Positions 6,588-11,389 of a stretch of 11,389 nucleotides of DNA are shown here, in pieces. The DNA is from JAYXXU01 sp049301135 (GTDB taxonomy: Bacteria > Pseudomonadota > Gammaproteobacteria > Pseudomonadales > Moraxellaceae), in NCBI GenBank assembly GCA_049301135.1, contig JBAQKP010000174.1, forward strand, positions 1 through 11,389, read 5' to 3'. Position 1 is the first letter of the stretch, and each line of letters opens with the position of its first letter. The notes under the pieces were generated by a model that saw only the letters and a list, made by a program, of their open reading frames with translations, was not told the DNA's origin and ran no database searches. The position numbers and the translations under genes were made by a program.

Positions 6588-7748
6588 ATGAGGAACGTTA
6601 TCGACTGGTTTAAAAATTTATCGCATAGCTTAGAAGAAAAGCCAGTCAATAACGCGATTATTGCCGGTTTTGCGGTGATGCTGCTACATGGATCTTATTT
6701 TTTGTGGAAAATCTATATTCTCCTACATCCTGACTTACATCAATTTATCAATATTGCGGTATTTTTTCGAGAGATTCTGATCACGGCGGGGATTTTTTTA
6801 GGATTCTTATTGTTGATTGTTGCATTACATAAGACCAAAAATAATTTTAAAGTTTCTGGCACTTTGGTTTTTTTAATGTTGTTGTTTATTTCCCTCAGCA
6901 TGGCGTATCAAGGCTATACGTTTGGCAGTATGTCATTGCCCAGTGGTGTGATGCTGATTGCAGCCACCATTGTTGGGTTTATTTTGTTTGATCGCCGTTC
7001 GGTGTATTGGGTCTCCGCTCTTGCAGGTGTGAGTTTGGTGGCCACCACAGTTGCGGCAATCCTTGGTTGGTTGCCGTATGCACCGAAGTTGCTGGAGAGT
7101 AATTTTCCAAGTGATCAGCGTGCCGCCGTATTTTTGTTGTTAAATATGTTGCTGGTAGTCACGCCAGCTTATCTAACGGTAATGTTGATTGCGGATTATT
7201 TTATTAATCAATTGAAGCGGCGTACCTTGCAGTTACAGCAACTCAGTGAGCGTGATCCACTCACCCAATTGAGTAATCGTCGGGTGGTGTATGACTATCT
7301 GGCGCGATATGACGCACGGCTGGATCTGCCATGGCGTCAGCATACGATTATCATGATGGATATTGATTTTTTTAAAAAAATTAATGATCAATGGGGGCAT
7401 CTGATTGGTGATGAGGTGTTACAGCACGTCGCAACGGAATTACAAGCTGCCGCTGAGTCTGGCGATTTGGTTGGGCGATTTGGTGGCGAGGAGTTTATTG
7501 TGATCATGCCAACCGAGCAGGTGGATCGGGCTGAAGCGTTTGCAGCGTATTGTCAACGGCAGTTATCTTTATATCATTTTAGACCGATTGATGGGGTCTA
7601 TCATCAGTTGACGGCAAGTTTCGGGATTGTTTCTGCCAGCCAAGGCGCGGGTCTCAACGCACAATCACTGGAACAATTGATCGGTCTCGCCGATCAAGCG
7701 CTATACCGTGCAAAGCAAGCGGGGCGTGCTTGCACGGTAGTGCTATAG
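6588..7748 (+). CDS. Membrane-bound diguanylate cyclase (GGDEF) with degenerate I-site
   Basis: A 386-residue paralogue of the gene before it. The N-terminal membrane half (about 22-205) again has some six hydrophobic segments. It shares two striking motifs with the upstream protein: LSMAYQGYTFGS (103-114) and LPYAPK (162-167). A short linker with LKRRTLQLQQLSERDPLTQLSNRR's family pattern leads into the GGDEF domain, with DIDFFKKINDQWGH (258-271) and GGEEF (299-303). The active loop is intact, so cyclase activity is expected. At the I-site position the protein has E290-S-G-D293, lacking the arginine, so normal product inhibition is probably absent. ATG 6588 suits the ribosome site; ATG 6582, overlapping the previous TGA as ATGA, would add two residues. 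The gene ends 12 bp before a convergent gene, with no visible terminator between them. Confidence 0.9.
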   Translation: MRNVIDWFKNLSHSLEEKPVNNAIIAGFAVMLLHGSYFLWKIYILLHPDLHQFINIAVFFREILITAGIFLGFLLLIVALHKTKNNFKVSGTLVFLMLLFISLSMAYQGYTFGSMSLPSGVMLIAATIVGFILFDRRSVYWVSALAGVSLVATTVAAILGWLPYAPKLLESNFPSDQRAAVFLLLNMLLVVTPAYLTVMLIADYFINQLKRRTLQLQQLSERDPLTQLSNRRVVYDYLARYDARLDLPWRQHTIIMMDIDFFKKINDQWGHLIGDEVLQHVATELQAAAESGDLVGRFGGEEFIVIMPTEQVDRAEAFAAYCQRQLSLYHFRPIDGVYHQLTASFGIVSASQGAGLNAQSLEQLIGLADQALYRAKQAGRACTVVL

Positions 7749-7760
7749 CTCAACTAAAAA

Positions 7761-8255
7761 CTAAGCGATGCCTTTGGCGAGACGTTGCTCGACCAAATCG
7801 AGTAGAGCGAGCTCTTCAAGCAGGCTGAGGGTAATCAGCTTATCTTCAAGTGCGTCCAACTCGTCTTCTGGGACCTTGCTGAGTTGGCCTTCTTCGCGCC
7901 GCTGCCGTACCATATTGCCCATCAGACCGATGAAGGTTCTGCTGTTCATATGTTCGGTGTTGGCTTCGGTAATCGCCCATGTCAGAATCGACAGCTCAAG
8001 CTCACTGAACTGCTCACGCAGACGTGGGATGCTTTCGCCAAGCAATAGACCGTAGCGATGAATCACGTTACTGACCCGCCGATGTGGGGCGGCACGACTC
8101 TGGCCGAGCACATAGCTGAGCCGAGTATTCAGATGCAAGTTGATCGAAGCTGAGGCATCATCATGGGATTCAGCGCCGCCGAAGCCTTGCTGTTGGTCAT
8201 GCAGATGCGGATAACGCTTCTTTAAAATGGTACGGGGGGTGGTTGGATATGGCAT
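7761..8255 (-). CDS. Hypothetical protein of unknown family
   Basis: A 164-residue soluble protein that I do not recognise. The first 35 residues are polar and probably disordered (PTTPRTILKKRYPHLHDQQQ's region, then a Gly/Asp/Ser stretch). A helical core follows, with SRAAPHRRVSNVIHRYGLLLG and SELELSILTWAI. The C-terminus is strongly charged and leucine-rich (EDELDALEDKLITLSLLEEL), likely helical and able to dimerise. No signal peptide, membrane segment, metal motif or catalytic motif is visible. ATG at 8255 is taken; TTG at 8264 would add three residues and neither has a good ribosome site. It is convergent with the cyclase pair (12 bp apart) and in the same direction as the tyrosine recombinase, but 318 bp separate it from that gene and it has its own promoter candidate. 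That it is a real gene rests on its uninterrupted frame, protein-like composition and placement. Confidence 0.7.
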   Translation of the reverse strand: MPYPTTPRTILKKRYPHLHDQQQGFGGAESHDDASASINLHLNTRLSYVLGQSRAAPHRRVSNVIHRYGLLLGESIPRLREQFSELELSILTWAITEANTEHMNSRTFIGLMGNMVRQRREEGQLSKVPEDELDALEDKLITLSLLEELALLDLVEQRLAKGIA

Positions 8256-8291
8256 AGGTATCAAGTCTTTGCTGAAAGTGACAGTTAGAAA

Positions 8292-8314
8292 CTTGCACTT
8301 AAATGAAGTGCAGG
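8292..8314 (-). repeat. Perfect 7-bp hairpin in the leader of the hypothetical gene
   Basis: TGCACTT-AAATG-AAGTGCA forms a perfect 7-bp stem with a 5-base loop, extendable to nine pairs with one G-T pair. It lies about 37 bases upstream of the ATG at 8255 and downstream of the predicted -10, so it would be in the transcribed leader. There is no T-run on either side, which argues against a terminator; an operator or leader structure is more likely. Confidence 0.45.
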
Positions 8315-8330
8315 AAACAATATAGTCAAA

Positions 8331-8359
8331 TATATAACATGCGCATCATCATATTGCAA
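8331..8359 (-). promoter_or_regulatory. Candidate promoter of the hypothetical gene
   Basis: On the - strand, TTGCAA (8359-8354) and TATATA (8336-8331) stand 17 bp apart, each with 4 of 6 consensus matches. The leader would be about 70 bases. The surrounding AT-richness makes chance matches possible. Confidence 0.35.
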
Positions 8360-8573
8360 TCTATGCCCCGAACCACGCCGGTGCTCAATCGGCGCACGCT
8401 TTAATATTTATTTGTTAAATATCATGTATTTGTTTTTTTTATGTTAGTTATGCTTAACAATAATTGCTTAAAAACCGCATATTTTTTGTAGTTTATCTTC
8501 AATAGATCGTCAGTATTTGCTGATATGCGTTGCCGTACATAGCCGCGTGCAGTTCTGCATCGTCGTATCACCG

Positions 8574-9734
8574 TCAGTGGTGTTCCGAGGAGGTGGCTTC
8601 GGTTTGCAGTTGCAGCATAAAGGTCGCCAGTCGCTCGGCATGCTGCTCGCGCATTTGTTGTGAGGCTTTGGCGTAGATTGAGGTGGTCGCAATACTACGA
8701 TGTGCCAAAGCATTCTGTACTGCTTCAAGCCGTGCACCAGCAATTAAGCTGTGCGTGGCGTGGGTATGCCGTAAGCCATGTGCGGTCAGTTGGCGGATTT
8801 GTGTGGCCAAATAGGGATCTTCACAGGTTGCTGCTGCGCTCTTGGTGATTTTCTCAAAGTCAAAACCAATGTTTCTCGCCAATACCGGCCGACCGAGTTG
8901 TTTAATATTGCTGATCAACGGCTGTGGCTCATCTGGTTCAGGCAGTGCGGATAGGCCAAAACGCAGCCGATAGCGTTTTAGTTCGTCAAGCAAGCTGCTG
9001 TGTACCGCAACGCTATGTTGTCGGCCGCCTTTAATCGGTACGGTCAGCGTCCAACGGCCTTCACGCCGGACAAAACCGGCCATACTGCCTTCGGCGATGG
9101 AGGAGCGGCGTAGACCCGTGTGATACAACAGTGCGCACAGCCAGCGTTGTCGAGTGGCCAAGCGTTGCTGGGTTTCGGTCACCGCCAGTTGTTCTTGGGT
9201 GAGTAACCAGCGCCACAAAAACAGCCAAGCGTCCGGTTCAAGGGCTTTTTCGGTGATGTCAGGCGGTGTGCTGATCGGTTGCGCGGAGAGTGCGACTGGA
9301 TTGTGCTTTAAATGCCCTGCATCTTGCAGGTAGCGATACAGGCTTTTAATCACCAGTCGGGCATAGCCGATCGAGTTGGGCGATAGCGGTTTCAGTAGAC
9401 GCTGAGTGATTGGACGTTGTTGGGCGGGCAGACTGCTGTCAATCAACCAGTGCGCGGGTGGATTGGCCAAATGATCTAAATACCCATGAATATGCTCGAC
9501 TTTGACTTTGTCTAAGCCAGACAGTCCGAGTTCATGCGTCACAAATAACACAAAGCGCAGCGCTTCTTTTTGGTAGGCGATACGGGTGTGTGGGCTGCGT
9601 GCCGCGCGTGCGTCTAGCCAAGTGCCAATCGCTTGTAGGTCATTGTCAGCATTCAGTGCTGATGTGTCAGGGGAGTGATCAAGGGTGATCAGTGGGGTGG
9701 TGGACATGATCAGCAAACCGTTTTTAGTCAACAT
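8574..9734 (-). CDS. XerC/XerD-like tyrosine recombinase (integrase)
   Basis: A 386-residue site-specific recombinase of the phage-integrase family, which cuts and rejoins DNA through a 3'-phosphotyrosine. The N-terminal SAM-like DNA-binding domain spans about 32-145 (LQAIGTWLDAR, SPNSIGYARLVIKSLYRYL). The catalytic domain carries the full set: R209 in HTGLRRSS, K235 in PIKGG, H319 and R322 in HGLRH, H345 in LAHRS and the nucleophile Y354 in TSIYAKA. It is longer than XerC/XerD (about 300 residues) because of extra residues around 95-120 and 180-195, so it is probably not the chromosome-dimer resolvase. No tRNA, att repeat or other phage gene is seen beside it, so it may be a resident orphan. 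ATG 9734 is used; ATG 9707 (MSTTPLIT) is equally possible, as neither has a clear ribosome site. It is divergent from the AAA+ gene. Confidence 0.88.
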   Translation of the reverse strand: MLTKNGLLIMSTTPLITLDHSPDTSALNADNDLQAIGTWLDARAARSPHTRIAYQKEALRFVLFVTHELGLSGLDKVKVEHIHGYLDHLANPPAHWLIDSSLPAQQRPITQRLLKPLSPNSIGYARLVIKSLYRYLQDAGHLKHNPVALSAQPISTPPDITEKALEPDAWLFLWRWLLTQEQLAVTETQQRLATRQRWLCALLYHTGLRRSSIAEGSMAGFVRREGRWTLTVPIKGGRQHSVAVHSSLLDELKRYRLRFGLSALPEPDEPQPLISNIKQLGRPVLARNIGFDFEKITKSAAATCEDPYLATQIRQLTAHGLRHTHATHSLIAGARLEAVQNALAHRSIATTSIYAKASQQMREQHAERLATFMLQLQTEATSSEHH

Positions 9735-9800
9735 CAGCTTGGGTCACAGCAGCGCAACTCCAGCATCTATTGTCGCCCATGATAGATCAATCGGCTGATG

Positions 9801-9824
9801 TCGAGACTGTTCGAACCCGTTCGA
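9801..9824. repeat. Three TCGA motifs in helical phase
   Basis: TCGA occurs at 9801, 9811 and 9821, exactly 10 bp apart, so the three copies lie on the same DNA face. The last two form the arms of the palindrome at 9811-9824. May mark a protein-binding site in the divergent control region. Confidence 0.4.
9811..9824. promoter_or_regulatory. Palindrome at the recombinase transcription start (possible operator)
   Basis: TCGAAC-CC-GTTCGA is a perfect 6-bp inverted repeat with a 2-bp centre. It lies just downstream of the predicted start point (near 9826) for the recombinase promoter, a common repressor position. The bound protein is unknown. It resembles a tRNA T-loop (GTTCGA) but no tRNA can be folded around it. 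Confidence 0.4.
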
Positions 9825-9832
9825 GTCGCAGG

Positions 9833-9841
9833 ACTATAGCA
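9833..9841 (-). promoter_or_regulatory. Extended -10 promoter of the recombinase gene
   Basis: On the - strand TGCTATAGT is an extended -10 element (TATAGT matches 5 of 6). No good -35 lies upstream, as is usual for this class. The start near 9826 gives a leader of about 92 bases to 9734. Confidence 0.42.
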
Positions 9842-9859
9842 CCGATTGAGGGCAAAACC

Positions 9860-9868
9860 TGCTATGAT
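9860..9868 (+). promoter_or_regulatory. Extended -10 promoter of the AAA+ ATPase gene
   Basis: TGCTATGAT is an extended -10 element (TATGAT matches 5 of 6). Transcription would start near 9875, leaving about 77 bases before TTG 9952. No good -35 is seen. It faces away from the recombinase promoter only 18 bp to the left, so polymerases at the two promoters would compete. Confidence 0.45.
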
Positions 9869-9938
9869 CTCGCGGCTTAATTGACCGTGTACCTGATTTT
9901 TACAGGGATTGCCGTCGTTAAGTCTGTGTTATTTGAAC

Positions 9939-9943
9939 GAGGA
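9939..9943 (+). promoter_or_regulatory. Ribosome binding site deciding the AAA+ ATPase start
   Basis: GAGGA ends eight bases before TTG at 9952. The first in-frame ATG (9982) has only CCAAGCCCC in front of it, with no ribosome site, so TTG 9952 is preferred. Confidence 0.55.
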
Positions 9944-9951
9944 TAAATCAT

Positions 9952-11389
9952 TTGCCATCTACTGTGTCTGATCCAAGCCCCATGTCACTGTTTGCAGATT
10001 TAGATTCCCATAGCATTGCTGAGTCGGCTGTTGCGGAACATCTGCTATTGGATGCCTTAACGCCATTGGTCAAACTGTGGATTTTGCGCATGTTTATCCT
10101 GTTGGGCGGCCATCGTGGTTTTGTGCATCAGCATGGCTTTCACCATGAGTTGATTGCGCAGCAGTTGGGTTTTGAGACGCAGTGGATTAATCAAGATTAT
10201 CAAGAGGCCGAGGCGGTTAGTCAGTTGCGTCAGTTTTATCAAGAGGCTGAGGCCGCAGAGTCACAACAGCCTGCGCCGTTGCCGATGGAGCTCTCACAGA
10301 ATATCGGGCAGTTGGCCGAGTTGGTGGGTTTGTCTGTGTTGGAAGGGCATTTATTGGCGTTTGCGGCACTGATTCATACCGAGCGCTCATTGGATGACGC
10401 GGCAGATTATTTGGGTTTATTAACTTCGGCCAAGACCGCGCAAGTTTTATCAGTGATTTTAAATGTGCCGCATAGTGCCGTGCGGGCTGCGTTAGATCCA
10501 CAGAGTCGTTTGGTGCGTTCGGGCTTGCTGATGGTGGATCGGCAGGGCAGTTATAGTTTGCGCAATAAGTTGGAATTGTTGTCGGGGCATTTTGCTGATC
10601 ATTTGCTTTCGAGTAATGATGATCCGGTGCAACTGCTGCGTGATACGATTGTGCCGACCACTGCGCCGCTGCTCAGTTTGACGGATTATCCACATATTCA
10701 GTCGAGTATTGAGTTGCTGCTGCCGTATCTGCGGCAGGTGCAAGCCACCAAACGTCATGGTGTGAACGTGTTTATTCACGGTGCGGCGGGCACAGGTAAA
10801 AGTCAATTGGTACGGGTGCTAGCCGCAGCACTGAACAGCCCGCTGTTTGAAATTGCCAGTGAAGATGAAGATGGCGATCCGGTCGATGCACTGCAACGCT
10901 TGCGGTCGTATCGGGCGGCGCAGAGTGTGTTTGCCCAGCAGCAAGCTCTATTGATTTTTGATGAAATTGAAGATGTCTTTAACGACACGGCACTGGCCTC
11001 TGGGCTGCAAAGCACCGCGCAAAGTCGTAAAGCATGGATTAATCGGATGTTGGAGCATAATCCTGTACCGGCCTTTTGGGTGTCGAATGCTGATGAGCTT
11101 GATCCAGCGTTTGTACGGCGCTTTGATCTGGTGATCGAAATGCCGATTCCACCTAAAAAACAACGCCTGCGGATGATTCAGCAGTTATGCGGGGAGCAAC
11201 TCAGTGGCGATAGCCAAAACCGTTTGGCCAGTGCCGAAGCGCTATCACCGGCGGTACTGAATCGGGCGCATCAGGTGGTTGGGCTGATTCAAGCGCAACA
11301 ACCGAGCATCGTCGCCGAACAAGCGATTGAGCAATTGGTCTCGAGTACCTTAAAAGCGCAGGGTTATCGGCCTTTGTTACGTCAGGATC
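9952..11389 (+). CDS. AAA+ family ATPase, 3' end cut off
   Basis: 479 complete codons are present and the frame is still open at the right edge. Residues 1 to about 250 form a mostly helical domain I do not recognise, with an early hydrophobic stretch PLVKLWILRMFILLGG (38-53). The AAA+ core follows: Walker A GAAGTGKS (277-284), Walker B LLIFDE (333-338), sensor-1 region FWVSNADE with N379, and arginines R389-R390 in FVRRFD, the usual arginine-finger position. The Walker B-adjacent FVRRFD pattern is that of classical AAA proteins (FtsH/Cdc48/spastin group), which usually remodel or unfold proteins as rings. The substrate is unknown; no protease motif is seen in the visible part. The TTG start is supported by GAGGA eight bases upstream; ATG 9982 would remove ten residues. 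The gene has its own promoter and is divergent from the recombinase, which suggests shared control rather than shared function. Confidence 0.83.
   Translation, partial: MPSTVSDPSPMSLFADLDSHSIAESAVAEHLLLDALTPLVKLWILRMFILLGGHRGFVHQHGFHHELIAQQLGFETQWINQDYQEAEAVSQLRQFYQEAEAAESQQPAPLPMELSQNIGQLAELVGLSVLEGHLLAFAALIHTERSLDDAADYLGLLTSAKTAQVLSVILNVPHSAVRAALDPQSRLVRSGLLMVDRQGSYSLRNKLELLSGHFADHLLSSNDDPVQLLRDTIVPTTAPLLSLTDYPHIQSSIELLLPYLRQVQATKRHGVNVFIHGAAGTGKSQLVRVLAAALNSPLFEIASEDEDGDPVDALQRLRSYRAAQSVFAQQQALLIFDEIEDVFNDTALASGLQSTAQSRKAWINRMLEHNPVPAFWVSNADELDPAFVRRFDLVIEMPIPPKKQRLRMIQQLCGEQLSGDSQNRLASAEALSPAVLNRAHQVVGLIQAQQPSIVAEQAIEQLVSSTLKAQGYRPLLRQD
10198..10255 (+). repeat. Short 39-bp direct repeat inside the AAA+ gene
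   Basis: TATCAAGAGGCYGAGGCSG occurs at 10198 and 10237, 39 bp (13 codons) apart, encoding YQEAEA at residues 83-88 and 96-101. The two copies differ only at the two third-codon positions written Y and S, and the remaining part of each unit has diverged. It looks like a small in-frame duplication in a helical, acidic linker. Confidence 0.55.

Larger units (their letters stand above)
8256..8573. other. AT-rich spacer between the hypothetical gene and the recombinase
   Basis: This 318-bp stretch holds no convincing gene. It contains the candidate promoter and leader hairpin listed separately, a small inverted repeat CGCCG...CGGCG near 8377-8395, and a very AT-rich block (about 8400-8510) with a run of eight T and a TGCTTAA direct repeat at 8451 and 8465. 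A 21-codon frame at 8339 on the + strand lacks a ribosome site. The block could be an intrinsic bend or binding region; nothing proves it. Confidence 0.5.

Noticed and set aside
8320..8347. GATGCGCAT followed by an AT-rich tract on the - strand, resembling the left arm of dif
   Set aside because: Only about 18 of 28 bases agree with E. coli dif and the second arm lacks TTATGTTAA; the AT-rich background explains most matches.
8339..8404. 21-codon frame on the + strand (MRIIILQSMPRTTPVL...)
   Set aside because: No ribosome site or promoter of its own, and it overlaps the predicted promoter of the opposite gene.
8377..8410. CGCCG...CGGCG inverted repeat as a terminator
   Set aside because: Short stem, nine-base loop and no T-run directly after it on either strand.
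8431..8459. Possible dif-like XerC/XerD site (TTATGTTAGTT at 8439-8449) near the recombinase gene
   Set aside because: Only the XerD-like arm resembles dif; the six-base centre is all T and the opposite arm (TCATGTATTTG) shows no XerC-site similarity.
9811..9830. GTTCGAACCC resembling a tRNA T-arm or a tRNA-type attachment site
   Set aside because: No complementary stem, anticodon arm or acceptor end can be built around it on either strand; it is better explained as a palindrome.

Overview
The window looks like a chromosomal segment of a gammaproteobacterium, most likely in the Pseudomonadales (Pseudomonas/Moraxellaceae side). The basis is the left third, which has the gene order of the Pseudomonas acyclic terpene utilisation (atu) locus, together with the style of the remaining proteins. 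The genus cannot be fixed from the sequence alone.

Left part (1-5081): an atu catabolic locus. A TetR-type repressor gene (atuR, + strand) is divergent from atuA-atuB-atuC on the - strand; atuC, the carboxyltransferase (beta) subunit of geranyl-CoA carboxylase, runs off the left edge. The three catabolic genes are packed with gaps of 12 and 31 bp and should form one operon. The rest of a typical cluster (atuD, atuE, atuF, possibly atuG/atuH) would lie beyond base 1. The atuR-atuA spacer holds a convincing control region: a TTTACA-18-TATGTT promoter for atuA with an inverted repeat lying between its -35 and -10, plus a second related half-conserved copy 41 bp away.

Middle part (5365-7748): two tandem co-directional genes for membrane-bound diguanylate cyclases, joined by a 4-bp ATGA overlap or a 2-bp gap depending on the start chosen. 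They are diverged paralogues sharing an unrecognised N-terminal membrane domain of about six segments and a C-terminal GGDEF domain. The first keeps the RxxD product-inhibition site; the second has lost its arginine. Both keep GGEEF active sites.

Right part (7761-11389): a 164-residue protein of unknown family (-), a 318-bp AT-rich spacer, an XerC/XerD-like tyrosine recombinase with all catalytic residues (-), a compact divergent promoter region, and an AAA+ ATPase (+) cut by the right edge. The two divergent genes appear to be read from back-to-back extended -10 promoters, with a palindrome at the recombinase transcription start. No CRISPR array, rRNA, tRNA, insertion sequence or clear factor-independent terminator was seen. 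No obviously new multi-gene system is evident. The strongest novelty candidates are the shared membrane sensor domain of the two cyclases, their asymmetric I-sites, the tyrosine-less SDR AtuB, and the unidentified 164-residue protein.
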